A program made the position numbers and the translations under genes. The notes under the pieces are model-generated. The model ran no database searches, was not told the origin of the DNA, and saw nothing but the letters and a program-made list of their open reading frames with translations. A DNA stretch of 38,597 nt from Methyloceanibacter sp. Its GTDB lineage: Bacteria > Pseudomonadota > Alphaproteobacteria > Rhizobiales > Methyloligellaceae. Shown one piece after another: positions 28,783 through 38,575 of this stretch (position 1 is its first letter; each line of letters begins with the position of its first letter). The DNA lies in NCBI GenBank assembly GCA_029287395.1, contig JARFRF010000162.1, positions 1-38,597 of the forward strand, written 5' to 3'.

Positions 28783-29736
28783 TTACGCCTCGCGCCCCAT
28801 TGCCAAGAACTTTTCACGGCGTTCTTTTCGGATCTGGTCTGGAGTGTAGTCGTCAAACGACGCAATGGCATTCACAACGACATCACCTGCCGTTTGCAAC
28901 ACGCTTTGTGGATCCCTGTGCGCCCCGCCCACGGGTTCCGGGATAATCCCGTCGACAATACCGAAGTCCTGCAGGTCCTGGGCCGTGATCTTCATATTGG
29001 TGGCCGCATCCTGAGCCCGAGCTGAGTCCCGCCAAAGTATCGATGCGGCTGCCTCTGGCGACGCCACTGTGTAGATCGAATGCTCAAGCATGAAGAGGCG
29101 GTTCGCAGTGGCCAAAGCTACGGCGCCACCCGACCCGCCTTCCCCAATTATCAAAGAAACAATGGGGACACCAAGCCTCATACAGCACTCCGTGCTCCGA
29201 GCGATCGCCTCCGCCTGACCACGCTCCTCGGCCCCGATGCCTGGGTAGGCTCCAGCTGTATCGACGAAGCTCACCACAGGCAGCGAGAACCGATCAGCCA
29301 TTTCCATAAGCCGCACCGCTTTACGGTAGCCTTCGGGACGCGCCATGCCAAAGTTGTGCTTGATACGGCCCTCTGTATCGGACCCCTTCTCGTGGCCTAT
29401 GACCATGACGGACCGGCCCGCCAGGCGGCCGATGCCGCCTATGATTGCCTCGTCCTCGGCGAAGTAGCGATCTCCGGCCATGGGGGTGAAATCGCGCACC
29501 AGATCCTGGACATAGTGGGTGAAGTGTGGCCGCTCCGGATGGCGCGCGACCTGCGTCTTCTGCCAAGGCGTCAGCGCGGCGTACGTTTCCTCAAGGGCTT
29601 CGCGCGCCTTGGTTTCGAGCCGCGACAACTCATCGCTGATTGGTACGGAATCGTCGTCCGCTGCAAGGGCCTTCAGCTCGGCGACCTTGCTCTCAAGTTC
29701 CGCAATGGGTTTTTCAAAATCGAGATATGTGCGCAT
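28783..29736 (-). CDS. accA: Acetyl-CoA carboxylase carboxyltransferase subunit alpha
   Basis: The alpha subunit joins AccD to move the carboxyl group from carboxybiotin to acetyl-CoA, the committed step of fatty acid synthesis. At 317 residues it is the normal length. It starts with the typical [18 protein letters not shown]. It contains the crotonase-fold core with [19 protein letters not shown] and [15 protein letters not shown], the oxyanion glycines that bind the thioester. The gene is single; accD is not in the window. xerD ends about 145 bases upstream in the same direction. Confidence 0.97.
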   Translation of the reverse strand: MRTYLDFEKPIAELESKVAELKALAADDDSVPISDELSRLETKAREALEETYAALTPWQKTQVARHPERPHFTHYVQDLVRDFTPMAGDRYFAEDEAIIGGIGRLAGRSVMVIGHEKGSDTEGRIKHNFGMARPEGYRKAVRLMEMADRFSLPVVSFVDTAGAYPGIGAEERGQAEAIARSTECCMRLGVPIVSLIIGEGGSGGAVALATANRLFMLEHSIYTVASPEAAASILWRDSARAQDAATNMKITAQDLQDFGIVDGIIPEPVGGAHRDPQSVLQTAGDVVVNAIASFDDYTPDQIRKERREKFLAMGREA

Positions 29737-29880
29737 GCAGCCTGACTAAACCCTTAGGACCCCCAAACAGCCCAATTTCAGGGCATTCTTAAGACAAACA
29801 AAGCAATCCGGAAGTTGTTTTTAGTGGCCTCGAGGCCGTGTCGTGTCAACCGGGCCGCATTGCCCTCCAGCCGCTAAGGT

Positions 29881-30852
29881 TTAGCGCTGCTTCGTCAATC
29901 TTACCTTGGCTAGCGGATGGTGCTCCTCCACAAGGCGACGCAAACGCTCCTCGATCACATGCGTGTAGATTTGCGTTGTCGAAATATCGGCATGCCCCAG
30001 GAGTTGCTGAACGGTCCGCAGATCGGCCCCTCGCTCCAAGAGGTGGCTGGCAAATGCGTGACGTAAGACGTGCGGGGAGACCGTCGCGGGATCGAGCCCC
30101 GCAGCCAGGGCCGCCGCCTTAAGTTCCTGGCCAAAGCGTTGACGGGTGATGTGCTGCGCGCCATCGCCCGAGGGGAACAGGAATGCGGACGCCTTGAGGG
30201 CCTCTTCCTGTGCCAAGAGCGCGAGATACGCAGATAGAGCCTCACGGGCCGCCCGGTTGAGCGGCACAAGACGCTCGCGGCCACCTTTGCCCGTGATCGT
30301 GAGGACCCTATCGTCTACCGCCAGCACGTTACGTGGCAAACCCACAAGCTCCGAGACTCGCAAGCCGGAGGCGTATAGCGTCTCTAGAAGCGCGTTGAGG
30401 CGATAGGCTCGCAAGCGTGCGGCGCCTTCCAAATTGGCGGCGCAAGCCTTCTTCGCCGCTTGAATCAAGGCATCGACTTCGGCCAAGGACAGGACCTTCG
30501 GCAGGGGCCTTCCACGCCGCGGACTGTCAATGGCTGACGTCGGATCGTCCTTTCGAACGCCCTCGGCCAACAAGAACCTGAAGAATTGTCGGATGGCCGA
30601 GAGCTTGCGGGAACGCGATGTTGGCGCAAGTCCGTCCGCAGCCAAGACCTCAAGGTAGGCCCGCACATGGTCGGCAGTCGCCATCGCAGCCTCGGTCTTT
30701 TTGCCGGCAAGAAAAGCCAGAAAGTCGGCAAGGTCGCGGGTGTAAGCGTCTATCGTGTGGGAGGCGGCGCCCCGTTCCGCCATCAGCATTTCGATGAAAA
30801 GCGACAATTCCGAAGAGGAAGCGCGTGTCAGCGATGGGGTCGTGCGAGCCAT
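29881..30852 (-). CDS. xerD: Tyrosine recombinase XerD
   Basis: XerD with XerC resolves chromosome dimers at dif under FtsK control. The 323-residue protein has the N-terminal SAM-like core-binding domain (about 10-100) and the catalytic domain with Arg in SGLRVSELVG, Lys in GKGGRERLVP, HxxR in HVLRHAFASHL, His in LLGHADISTTQ and the nucleophile Tyr in TQIYTHV. I chose the ATG at 30852, which has AAGGGGG five bases upstream, over the GTG five codons earlier. Its chromosomal housekeeping context (accA, aroK) supports XerD rather than a phage integrase. A small membrane protein gene lies 42 bases upstream and is probably co-transcribed. Confidence 0.94.
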   Translation of the reverse strand: MARTTPSLTRASSSELSLFIEMLMAERGAASHTIDAYTRDLADFLAFLAGKKTEAAMATADHVRAYLEVLAADGLAPTSRSRKLSAIRQFFRFLLAEGVRKDDPTSAIDSPRRGRPLPKVLSLAEVDALIQAAKKACAANLEGAARLRAYRLNALLETLYASGLRVSELVGLPRNVLAVDDRVLTITGKGGRERLVPLNRAAREALSAYLALLAQEEALKASAFLFPSGDGAQHITRQRFGQELKAAALAAGLDPATVSPHVLRHAFASHLLERGADLRTVQQLLGHADISTTQIYTHVIEERLRRLVEEHHPLAKVRLTKQR

Positions 30853-30894
30853 GCTTGCCCCCTTCACCGCAGTGGGGCTTTGGGCCAGGCGGGG

Positions 30895-31110
30895 CTATTG
30901 GGCCCGGTGGCTTGGGGGCGGCGCGATAGAAGGTTCCTGCGCTGTGGCCGCCGTCGGCGACACGGCCCGCGGCTCGGCCTTGAGGTTGCGCAAGGCTTTC
31001 GTGATTTCTTTTGGTTCTGGCTGAAAATATTCAGCAAGCACATAGAGACTTCCAGCGACAACGCCGACAATCGTCCCTAAAACCGCGAGGAAACGAAACA
31101 CTGTTGGCAT
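30895..31110 (-). CDS. Small conserved-looking membrane protein, function unknown
   Basis: A 71-residue protein with one N-terminal transmembrane segment (about residues 4-27: VFRFLAVLGTIVGVVAGSLYV) and a charged then Pro/Ala-rich tail (EYFQPEPKEITKALRNL and onward). I recall similar small proteins with EPK.EIT just after the membrane helix between aroK and xerD in other Hyphomicrobiales, which supports it as a real gene. It ends 42 bases before the xerD ATG and begins about 165 bases from the divergent aroK. No function can be assigned. Confidence 0.7.
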   Translation of the reverse strand: MPTVFRFLAVLGTIVGVVAGSLYVLAEYFQPEPKEITKALRNLKAEPRAVSPTAATAQEPSIAPPPSHRAQ

Positions 31111-31275
31111 CAGGGCGCTCGTGTTCCTATTATTCGTCCAACTTCGGACAGGGCTGCATTATGACCCAAGACGCTGCAGCAACTTAACCCGTCGCGAATC
31201 CCATCATGGACGATTCGGCGATGCCCTGTCAGCATGGCCTCTTTCTAACGGCTTTGGCCTACGACTTAATGTCCC

Positions 31276-31914
31276 ATGACTCAACGTAATACCGCGCAAC
31301 TCAGCAATCGACGCCAGCAGCTGGCCGAAATCCGCCAATCTTTGGGGCAAAACTCGCTTGTATTGATCGGGCTCATGGGAGCAGGAAAGTCGGCGGTCGG
31401 CCGCCGCTTGGCGGCTTCGCTCGACCTGCCCTTCACGGATGCCGATAGCGAAATCGAGGCCGCTGCTGGTCAGAGCATCGGCGAGATATTCGCCGAGCAC
31501 GGCGAGGCTTACTTTCGGACGGGCGAGAGAAAGGTCATCGCGCGGTTGCTTGAAAACGGACCTCAGGTCCTAGCAACTGGCGGCGGCGCGTACATGGATC
31601 CGGAAACCCGGGATGCCATCAAGACGCACGGGACCTCGATTTGGCTCAAAGCCAATCTACGCGTCCTGATGAAACGTGTGGGACGCCGCGACAACAGACC
31701 TTTGCTGCAAGTAGACAACCCTGAGGCCGTGATGAAAAAGCTGATGGCAGAACGGCACCCCATCTACGCAGGCGCAGACATTACGATTGAGAGTCGCGAG
31801 GCGCCGCACGAAGTAATGGTCGGGAACATCCTCGACGCCCTTGCGTCCCAGCTCGCGCAAGAGACGCCGCGCGGGATCGAGGATCGGTTAGAACAACAAC
31901 CGGAAACGGACTGA
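31276..31914 (+). CDS. aroK: Shikimate kinase
   Basis: It phosphorylates shikimate in the aromatic amino acid pathway. The 212-residue protein has Walker A GLMGAGKSAVG at about 32-42, the shikimate-binding DADSEIEAAAG and TGGGAYM segments, and the lid arginines in GRRDNRPLL. The first 25 residues (NTAQLSNRRQQLAEIRQSL) form an N-terminal extension often seen in alphaproteobacteria, and the C-terminal 20 residues are low complexity. Its stop lies two bases before the GTG start of aroB, so the two are in one operon. Confidence 0.95.
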   Translation: MTQRNTAQLSNRRQQLAEIRQSLGQNSLVLIGLMGAGKSAVGRRLAASLDLPFTDADSEIEAAAGQSIGEIFAEHGEAYFRTGERKVIARLLENGPQVLATGGGAYMDPETRDAIKTHGTSIWLKANLRVLMKRVGRRDNRPLLQVDNPEAVMKKLMAERHPIYAGADITIESREAPHEVMVGNILDALASQLAQETPRGIEDRLEQQPETD

Positions 31915-31916
31915 CT

Positions 31917-33065
31917 GTGGAACAGGTTGAATCGGTGCAGGGACGCAGCGCGGAAACGGAGATCTTGGTGACTCTGGCGTCACGCGGTTACCCAATCATC
32001 ATTGGCGAGGACCTCACGGCTGACGCAGGGCCGCGCTTGAAGGAGCTCCTTCCCGGCGCACGCTTTGCTGTTGTCAGCGACGCGAACGTAGCTGCGCTTC
32101 ATCTTGACCCGCTGAAGGCTAGCCTAGAGAGGGAGAACCTGTTTCTGGGCTCGGCCGTCGTCGCGCCCGGCGAATCCAGCAAGAGTTTTCCCGTGCTTGC
32201 CAAATTGAGCGAAACGCTTCTTGAACTCGGTGTCGAACGCGGCGATTGCGTTATCGCATTCGGTGGCGGTGTGGTGGGAGACTTGGCAGGGTTCGCTGCG
32301 TCTATTCTCAGGCGCGGCGTCCGCGTTGTGCAGATGCCGACCACACTTCTCGCTCAAGTCGACTCGGCAATCGGCGGAAAGACAGGAATCGACACACGAC
32401 AGGGCAAGAACCTCATCGGCACGTTTCACCAACCGAGCCTTGTCCTGTCGGACATCTCTGTCCTCTCGACCTTGAGTGAACGCGAGTTCCGAGCAGGCTA
32501 CGCCGAAGTCGCAAAGTACGGACTGCTTGGCGATGCCGGCTTCTTCAGCTGGTTGGAGGAGCATTGGGCCGACATCTTTTCCGGCGAGACAGACAAGCGT
32601 CGCTATGCGGTAGAGACGAGCGCCCGAGCGAAGGCGGCCATCGTTATTGAGGACGAACTTGAGGTGAGCGGCAAACGCGCTCTACTCAATCTGGGGCACA
32701 CCTTCGGCCATGCCCTTGAGGCCTTCGCGGGCTATTCGGACCGATTGCTGCATGGCGAGGCAATTTCCATTGGCATGCGGCAGGCCTTCGCCTATTCGGT
32801 CGAGCGGGGCCTATGCTCCGCCGACGACGCCGCGCGTGCGGAAGCACATTTCAAAGCCGTCGGCCTTCCGACACGGGTCTCCGAAATTCCTGGCGACAAG
32901 CCGACGCCGGGCGAAATGCTGCGCCTGATGGCCCAAGACAAAAAGGTCAAAGGCGGCAAGATGGTTCTCGTACTGGTAAACGGTATCGGCGACGCCTTTG
33001 TCGAGAACGATGTTTTAATGTCGCAACTGACGGATTTTCTGCAGCGGGAGTGCGCAACCCAATGA
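31917..33065 (+). CDS. aroB: 3-dehydroquinate synthase
   Basis: It converts DAHP to 3-dehydroquinate using NAD and a divalent metal. The 382-residue protein carries the NAD-binding GGGVVGDLAGFAASI, MPTTLLAQVDSAIGGKTG, and the metal-site segments EVAKYGLLGD and NLGHTFGHALE. It starts with GTG two bases after the aroK stop. Its TGA overlaps the ATG of the CorC/HlyC gene (ATGA). The order aroK-aroB-CorC/HlyC is common in alphaproteobacteria. Confidence 0.96.
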   Translation: MEQVESVQGRSAETEILVTLASRGYPIIIGEDLTADAGPRLKELLPGARFAVVSDANVAALHLDPLKASLERENLFLGSAVVAPGESSKSFPVLAKLSETLLELGVERGDCVIAFGGGVVGDLAGFAASILRRGVRVVQMPTTLLAQVDSAIGGKTGIDTRQGKNLIGTFHQPSLVLSDISVLSTLSEREFRAGYAEVAKYGLLGDAGFFSWLEEHWADIFSGETDKRRYAVETSARAKAAIVIEDELEVSGKRALLNLGHTFGHALEAFAGYSDRLLHGEAISIGMRQAFAYSVERGLCSADDAARAEAHFKAVGLPTRVSEIPGDKPTPGEMLRLMAQDKKVKGGKMVLVLVNGIGDAFVENDVLMSQLTDFLQRECATQ

Positions 33066-34393
33066 CCCTGGCCTTGGGACTGACACTTGGCTCAATCTTT
33101 GGCCTTCTCATTATCTCTGCCTGTTTCTCCGGTTCCGAGACGGCGCTTACGGCAGCAAGCAGGGCGCGCATGCACGCGCTAGAGGAAGACGGGAACGCTC
33201 GGGCAAAACTCGTCAACCGCCTTCTGGCCTCCCGCGAGCGCCTGATCGGCGCACTGCTGCTCGGAAACAATCTCGTCAATATCGCTGCCTCGGCGTTGGC
33301 CACGAGCCTGTTCCTATCAGTCTTCGGTGAGGCCGGCGTGGCTTACGCCACGTTTGTTATGACCGCGCTGGTTGTCGTCTTCGCCGAGGTAATGCCGAAA
33401 ACCTACGCCATTCTGAACGCAGACAAGATGGCGCTCGCCGTGGCGCCCGCCCTGAAAGTTCTGGTCGCCGTCCTTGCACCTGTGACGGCCGCGCTCCAGT
33501 TCGTCGTTCGCCACACATTCAGCCTGTTTGGCTCGAAGATCGATGCCGACACGGACGTTCTGTCGGCCCATGAGGAAATCCGTGGCGCTATCGAGCTGCA
33601 CCACAAAGAGGGCGGCGTGGTGAAGGGAGACCGCGATATGTTGGGCGGCGTGCTGGACCTTCGCGACCTCGACGTATCCGACATTATGGTTCACCGGACC
33701 AAGATGGTGGCCATTGATGCAGACTTGCCGCCGGAGCAGATCATCGACCAAGCGCTTCAGAGTTCGCACACGCGGCTACCCCTATGGAAGGGAGAGCGCG
33801 AGGAAATCGTCGGCGTGCTTCACGCCAGAACGTTATTGCAGGCTCTTCGCGATGCACAGGGCGACGTCAGCAAGATCGATGTAATGACTCTCGCGGCCCC
33901 GCCGTGGTTTGTGCCTGATACCACGACACTGAAAGCGCAACTCGCCGCATTCCTGAAGCGTAAGGCGCATTTCGCGATCGTCGTCGATGAGTACGGCGAG
34001 GTGGAAGGTCTGCTCACGCTCGAAGATATCATTGAAGAGATCGTCGGCGACATTACCGATGAGACGGATGTGGCGGCTACGGACGCGCAGCCGCAGGCCG
34101 ATGGCTCGCTCATCGTTGAGGGGCTGGTGCCAATCCGCGACGTGAACCGGCTTATGGATTGGGATCTCCCGGACGAAGAAGCCACAACAGTCGCTGGCCT
34201 TGTCATCCACGAAGCCCAGACCATTCCGAACGCCGGTCAGACCTTCAACTTCCATGGGTTCCGCTTCGAAATTATTCGGCGCCATCGCAACCGCATTACG
34301 CGGCTGCGGGTGGTGCCTCTGCGAGGCCCACGGACTCCAGCCGAAGCGCCAGCAAATGGATCTGCGAATCCGCCGGCGAGCTCAGCCTCCTAA
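33062..34393 (+). CDS. CNNM/CorC/HlyC family membrane protein with CBS domains
   Basis: A 443-residue integral membrane protein of the hemolysin-related CNNM/CorC family, involved in divalent cation (probably magnesium) transport. An N-terminal DUF21 domain with three to four membrane segments (about 1-140) contains FSGSETALTAASRARM and NNLVNIAASALATS. Two CBS domains follow (about 205-335: DIMVHRTKMVAIDAD, then FAIVVDEYGEVEGLLTLEDI). The C-terminal CorC/HlyC domain spans about 345-425 (GLVPIRDVNRLMDW, FNFHGFRFEIIRR). The start ATG overlaps the aroB stop by four bases; the frame is open far into aroB but that part is not used. Older annotations call such genes hemolysins; there is no evidence for haemolysis here. 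Confidence 0.93.
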   Translation: MTLALGLTLGSIFGLLIISACFSGSETALTAASRARMHALEEDGNARAKLVNRLLASRERLIGALLLGNNLVNIAASALATSLFLSVFGEAGVAYATFVMTALVVVFAEVMPKTYAILNADKMALAVAPALKVLVAVLAPVTAALQFVVRHTFSLFGSKIDADTDVLSAHEEIRGAIELHHKEGGVVKGDRDMLGGVLDLRDLDVSDIMVHRTKMVAIDADLPPEQIIDQALQSSHTRLPLWKGEREEIVGVLHARTLLQALRDAQGDVSKIDVMTLAAPPWFVPDTTTLKAQLAAFLKRKAHFAIVVDEYGEVEGLLTLEDIIEEIVGDITDETDVAATDAQPQADGSLIVEGLVPIRDVNRLMDWDLPDEEATTVAGLVIHEAQTIPNAGQTFNFHGFRFEIIRRHRNRITRLRVVPLRGPRTPAEAPANGSANPPASSAS

Positions 34394-34408
34394 CTTCCAT
34401 GACAGCCG

Positions 34409-34684
34409 TTACTGCGCTGCATCCTCCGGCGTCATTGCGGTGACAGCCAGCGCGTGTACTTTGCCAGCCAATTCGTCTGCCAACACCGCGTTGACCATTC
34501 GATGACGCTCTAGTCGGGACTTCCCCTCAAAAGCCAGCGACACCACGCGAACTGCAAAGTGACTTTCTCCAGTTCCGGGCGAGCTAGCATGCCCCGCGTG
34601 ATGATGAGATTCGTTGACGACTTGCAGCGCCTCGGGCGAGAAGGCGGCGGTCAGTTTTTCTCGGATTGTTTCTTCGACACTCAT
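34409..34684 (-). CDS. BolA family protein
   Basis: A 91-residue BolA-fold protein (alpha-beta, KH-like). It has ALQVVNESHHHAGH, with the histidine cluster that binds Fe-S clusters together with monothiol glutaredoxins, and the conserved C-terminal segment RLERHRMVNAVLADELAGKVHALAV. I prefer the ATG at 34684 (MSVEETIREKL) because it matches the family start; an ATG at 34693 adds three residues but has GAGGG only three bases away. It is convergent with the CorC/HlyC gene and divergent from the J-domain gene. A role in iron or thiol regulation is inferred from the family. Confidence 0.92.
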   Translation of the reverse strand: MSVEETIREKLTAAFSPEALQVVNESHHHAGHASSPGTGESHFAVRVVSLAFEGKSRLERHRMVNAVLADELAGKVHALAVTAMTPEDAAQ

Positions 34685-34851
34685 ACGGCCCATAAGCCCT
34701 CGGAATAGCCGAACAACGCAGTTGCTAGCATGGAGTGGCAGTTCTCTACGCTATGGCGCTTTGTCACGCACTTAACCCTCCAGTTTATCGTCATTGTCAT
34801 CGTCGAGCCATCCTTGTTGTGCCCAATCCCGATTCCCATAATGCCGGTCTC

Positions 34852-35481
34852 ATGAAGCTTGATTCAAAAATCTTCGACCAACTAAGGGTCAAACCAGACG
34901 AGGACCGCTCGCTGCGCGATTCCGCGCCCGAATGCGAATGGGAGGGTTGCAACAAGCCTGGGCTATATCCAGCGCCGAAGGGACGAGGACTCGAGGGGCA
35001 GCACTACCGCTTCTGCATCGACCACGTGCGCGAATACAACAAGGGCTATAACTATTTCTCCGGCGTACCCGACGACGAAGTCGTGGCCCAGCAAAAGGCC
35101 GATCAAGTCGGCGACAGGCCCACATGGTTCGTCGGCGTGAACGCATACGGCAAGGGTAAGGGACGCGGCCGAGGCCGAAGCCGAAGCGGCGGCTACGGGC
35201 ACCGTTTCGAAACTCAAGACCCATACGGTCTGTTTGGCGAGCAAGGTCCCGCGGGTGAAGCACCGGGACGGGTCCGCCGGCCGCTGAAGCGACTCGAACG
35301 CAAGGCTCTCCGGCAACTAAATTTGGAAGACGACGCGACGAAGCAAGACATCAAAGCGCGCTTTAAGGAGCTCGTGAAAAGGCTTCATCCGGACCACAAT
35401 AACGGCGACCGATCCTCTGAGGACAAGTTGCGCGAAGTCATCCAAGCCTATAACTATCTAAGGCAAGCGGGGCTCGCATAG
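34852..35481 (+). CDS. J-domain protein (DnaJ-like)
   Basis: A 209-residue protein with the J-domain at its C-terminus rather than the N-terminus (about residues 150-207: LNLEDDATKQDIKARFKELV, then KRLHPDHNNGD with the HPD motif). The N-terminal part has a possible metal site (CEWEGCNKPGLYPAPKGRG, then RFCIDHVREYNKGYNYF), and the middle is a Gly/Arg stretch (GKGKGRGRGRSRSGG). It would recruit DnaK to an unknown client. The ATG at 34852 fits the family start MKLDSKIFDQLRV. It stands directly upstream of cobS, an arrangement common in Hyphomicrobiales, which may mean a role in cobaltochelatase assembly; that is inference. Confidence 0.92.
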   Translation: MKLDSKIFDQLRVKPDEDRSLRDSAPECEWEGCNKPGLYPAPKGRGLEGQHYRFCIDHVREYNKGYNYFSGVPDDEVVAQQKADQVGDRPTWFVGVNAYGKGKGRGRGRSRSGGYGHRFETQDPYGLFGEQGPAGEAPGRVRRPLKRLERKALRQLNLEDDATKQDIKARFKELVKRLHPDHNNGDRSSEDKLREVIQAYNYLRQAGLA

Positions 35482-35583
35482 CCTGCGCCGCTAAACTCTT
35501 GCAAAATGGGCGTTTTGCGAGGGGCCGGTGCCGTCCTTAGGACGCGATGGGCGCCCATCACCGACAAAGGTTCATCAGCGATT

Positions 35584-36573
35584 ATGACACTTGAAACAGC
35601 GACGAACGATGCTGGACTCCCGGATATGTCCGTTTCCGTGCGCCAGGTCTTCGGCATCGATACCGACCTTGAAGTACCGGCTTACTCCCAGGCCGATGCG
35701 CACGTGCCTGACGTTGACCCGGATTATCTCTTCAACCGGGACGTGACCCTCGCGATCCTCGCAGGCTTCAAACACAACCGCCGAGTTATGATCCAGGGCT
35801 ATCACGGCACGGGCAAATCGACGCATATCGAGCAAGTGGCTGCCCGACTCAACTGGCCCTGTATCCGTGTGAACCTTGACAGCCATGTGAGCCGTATCGA
35901 TCTCGTGGGCAAGGATGCGATCGTCATCAAGGACGGGCAGCAGGTTACGGAGTTTCGCGAGGGCATTCTGCCTTACGCGCTCCAGACCAATACCGCGCTC
36001 TGTTTCGATGAATACGACGCGGGCCGTCCAGACGTGATGTTTGTCATTCAGCGCGTGCTCGAGGTATCGGGTAAGCTAACCCTGCTCGATCAGTCGAAGG
36101 TCATTCGGCCTCATCCCGCATTTCGTCTTTTCGCGACCACAAACACGATTGGTCTCGGCGACACGAGCGGCCTGTACCACGGTACACAGCAAATCAACCA
36201 GGGTCAGATGGACCGTTGGTCGATTGTTGCCACGCTCAACTACCTCCCTCACGACGATGAGGTTGAAATCATCATGGCGAAGGTCAAGACCTTCAACACG
36301 GAGGAAGGGCGCAAAACAATATCGAATATGGTCCGCGTCGCCGAGCTAACCCGCAACGCCTTCATGAACGGTGACCTGTCGACAGTCATGAGCCCACGCA
36401 CAGTGATTACGTGGGCGGAGAACGCTGAGATATTTGGCGATACGGGCACAGCTTTCGCACTGTCCTTCCTCAATAAGTGCGACGAGTTGGAACGTGGGCT
36501 GATCGCCGAGTTCTATCAGCGCTGCTTCGGTGAGGACTTGCCGGACTCGACCGCCAATGTTGCGCTGAGTTAG
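35584..36573 (+). CDS. cobS: Aerobic cobaltochelatase subunit CobS
   Basis: CobS is the AAA+ ATPase subunit of the CobNST complex that inserts cobalt into hydrogenobyrinic acid a,c-diamide in aerobic cobalamin synthesis. The 329-residue protein has Walker [11 protein letters not shown] near residue 78, Walker [14 protein letters not shown], and [18 protein letters not shown]. The start at 35584 ([12 protein letters not shown]) fits CobS length; the open frame begins 26 codons higher without support. cobT follows 32 bases downstream. cobN is not in the window. Confidence 0.96.
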   Translation: MTLETATNDAGLPDMSVSVRQVFGIDTDLEVPAYSQADAHVPDVDPDYLFNRDVTLAILAGFKHNRRVMIQGYHGTGKSTHIEQVAARLNWPCIRVNLDSHVSRIDLVGKDAIVIKDGQQVTEFREGILPYALQTNTALCFDEYDAGRPDVMFVIQRVLEVSGKLTLLDQSKVIRPHPAFRLFATTNTIGLGDTSGLYHGTQQINQGQMDRWSIVATLNYLPHDDEVEIIMAKVKTFNTEEGRKTISNMVRVAELTRNAFMNGDLSTVMSPRTVITWAENAEIFGDTGTAFALSFLNKCDELERGLIAEFYQRCFGEDLPDSTANVALS

Positions 36574-36605
36574 CGCACGACTGCAGGACTTCTCAGGATA
36601 TCGTT

Positions 36606-38471
36606 ATGGCTGGACCGAAACGGAAAGAGGCGCCTCTCGATCCGTTCAAGCGCGCGGTAACTTTGGCAACGCGCGCGATCGCTGCCGATAGCGGCGTTGA
36701 GGTCGTCTTCTCGAACGAACCCCCTGGCCTTGCTGGCAAGACGGCGCGGGTTCCCGAACCCTCGCGCGTGCCCACCCAGGAAGAGCTCGCGACAATTCGC
36801 GGACACGCGGACGCAGCCGCTCTGACAGTCTCTTGCCGTGACGAAACCCTGCATCAGCGCCTAGCTCCCTCTGGCGGAGAGGCCCGGGCAGTTTTCGAAG
36901 CCCTCGAACAAGCGCGTGTCGAGGCGATCGGCGCGACGCGTATGGATGGCGTCGCACAGAATCTTGCTGCTCGCACGGAGCAGCGCTACGCGCGCAGCCG
37001 GATTACTGAAGAGACAGAGCGTTCTGAAGCGCCGCTCCCCGACGCGCTCGCCCTCATGGCCCGCGAGCGCCTAACGGGTGAGGCACCTCCGGCGCGGGCG
37101 CGGCCGCTCGTCAATCTTTGGCGTAACTGGGTCGAGGAGCGCGCTCAAACACAGCTCGATCAAATGCAGGAGGCGCTGTTCGATCAGGAAGCGTTTGGCC
37201 AGCTTTCACGTGACCTCCTAACCGCATTGAACATGGCTGAGCAGCTGGACCAGGGTGAAGAGAGCGACGAGACATCAGAGGACGGTGAATCGGAGCCGGA
37301 CTCGACTGATGACCAGGGGGACGAGGCGCAGGCGCAAGATGGCTCCGAACTCGCCCAAGAGTCAGACGCCGAACCCGACGATACCGCTGAAGACACTTTG
37401 GAGGATCAGGACGACGGTTCAACCGATCGGCTGGACGATGACGCGGACTCGGCGGATCTGCCGCGCCGCTCCGACCCCTGGCGTCCGAACTTTTCGGTCC
37501 TCGATGACCCCTCGGCTTTCGGCTACAAGATCTTCACGGACGAGTTTGACGAGATCGTTACGGCAGAGGACCTTTGCGACCCGGATGAGCTCGATCGTCT
37601 CCGCTCCTTCCTCGACAAGCAGCTCGTGTCTCTGCAAGGCGCTGTGGCACGGCTTGCCAACCGGCTGCAGCGGCGACTGTTGGCCCAGCAGGACCGCGGC
37701 TGGGACTTCGACCTGGACGAAGGAACGCTGGATGCTGCGCGCCTCACACGTGTCATCATTGACCCGATGCACCCCTTAACGTTCAAGCAAGAGCGCGACA
37801 CCGAGTTTCGCGACACGGTGGTCACGCTGCTGCTCGACAATTCCGGATCCATGCGCGGCCGACCGATCATGGTCGCTGCCTGCTGCGCGGATATCCTAGC
37901 GCGCACGCTGGAACGGTGTGGGGTGAAGGTAGAGATCTTGGGGTTCACCACGCGAGCTTGGAAGGGTGGCCATGCGCGCGAAGCCTGGCTGAACGCGATG
38001 AAGCCTCCCCTGCCTGGACGCCTCAACGATTTGCGCCACATCATTTACAAGGCGGCGGACATGCCGTGGCGACGAGCGCGGCGCAATCTCGGCTTGATGA
38101 TGAGAGAAGGTCTGCTCAAAGAGAATATCGACGGCGAAGCCCTGGCCTGGGCCCATAAGCGCCTCTTGGCACGCCCCGAACAGCGGCGCATTCTGATGAT
38201 GATCTCGGACGGTGCGCCGGTCGACGACTCCACGCTGTCCGTTAACTCTGGCGCATATCTGGAGAAGCATCTTCGCCAGGTGATCCACGAGATCGAAACG
38301 CGTTCACCGATCGAACTGTTGGCCATTGGCATAGGCCATGACGTGACCCGCTACTATCGCCGGGCCGTTACCATCGTCGATGCGGAAGAGCTGGCCGGAG
38401 CGATGACCGAGCAACTGGCCTCGCTGTTCGAGGAAGAAACCGCCGCATCGCCCATGAGGCGGGCCGGCTGA
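36606..38471 (+). CDS. cobT: Aerobic cobaltochelatase subunit CobT
   Basis: CobT forms the second ring with CobS in the ATP-driven cobalt chelatase. The 621-residue protein has a helical N-terminal part (1-200), a very acidic low-complexity linker (about 215-290, rich in Asp, Glu, Ser and Gln), and a C-terminal von Willebrand A domain. Its MIDAS motif DNSGSMRGR is near residue 415, with later metal-site segments including ISDGAPVDD. The ATG at 36606 has AGGA eight bases upstream. The acidic linker is characteristic of CobT and resembles that of BchD in magnesium chelatase. It is the last complete gene of the window. Confidence 0.96.
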   Translation: MAGPKRKEAPLDPFKRAVTLATRAIAADSGVEVVFSNEPPGLAGKTARVPEPSRVPTQEELATIRGHADAAALTVSCRDETLHQRLAPSGGEARAVFEALEQARVEAIGATRMDGVAQNLAARTEQRYARSRITEETERSEAPLPDALALMARERLTGEAPPARARPLVNLWRNWVEERAQTQLDQMQEALFDQEAFGQLSRDLLTALNMAEQLDQGEESDETSEDGESEPDSTDDQGDEAQAQDGSELAQESDAEPDDTAEDTLEDQDDGSTDRLDDDADSADLPRRSDPWRPNFSVLDDPSAFGYKIFTDEFDEIVTAEDLCDPDELDRLRSFLDKQLVSLQGAVARLANRLQRRLLAQQDRGWDFDLDEGTLDAARLTRVIIDPMHPLTFKQERDTEFRDTVVTLLLDNSGSMRGRPIMVAACCADILARTLERCGVKVEILGFTTRAWKGGHAREAWLNAMKPPLPGRLNDLRHIIYKAADMPWRRARRNLGLMMREGLLKENIDGEALAWAHKRLLARPEQRRILMMISDGAPVDDSTLSVNSGAYLEKHLRQVIHEIETRSPIELLAIGIGHDVTRYYRRAVTIVDAEELAGAMTEQLASLFEEETAASPMRRAG

Positions 38472-38485
38472 CCGGATATGCCCTG

Positions 38486-38542
38486 ATGATGATGGTGCGA
38501 ATGACCCTGGTGGCCCTGCTCATCACCGCCGCAGGGTGTGCC
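38486..38542 (+). CDS. Start of a lipoprotein gene, cut off by adapter sequence
   Basis: Three consecutive ATG codons begin a frame reading MMMVRMTLVALLITAAGCA, a lipoprotein signal peptide with lipobox TAAGC. The genomic sequence ends there. The frame seems to continue as LSLIHI and stop, but those codons are the Nextera mosaic end, not the gene. The gene starts 14 bases after the cobT stop and may share its transcript. In other Hyphomicrobiales I recall an esterase-like phytase-family protein often following cobT; nothing here can confirm that identity. Confidence 0.5.
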
Positions 38543-38575
38543 CTGTCTCTTATACACATCTGACGCTGCCGACGA
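38543..38575. other. Illumina Nextera adapter read-through (not genomic)
   Basis: Positions 38543-38561 equal the 19-bp Tn5 mosaic end (CTGTCTCTTATACACATCT), and 38562-38575 equal the complement of the Nextera read-1 adapter tail (GACGCTGCCGACGA). The 33-base match is exact. This is library adapter left on the contig end. Confidence 0.98.

Noticed and set aside
29881-30852. Tyrosine recombinase as an integrase of a mobile element
   Set aside because: The sequence is XerD-like throughout and sits among housekeeping genes, with no attachment repeats or tRNA nearby.
38354-38559. Minus-strand frames starting MYKRQ and MCIRDR at the right end
   Set aside because: Their N-termini are translated from the Nextera adapter; the rest is antisense to cobT.
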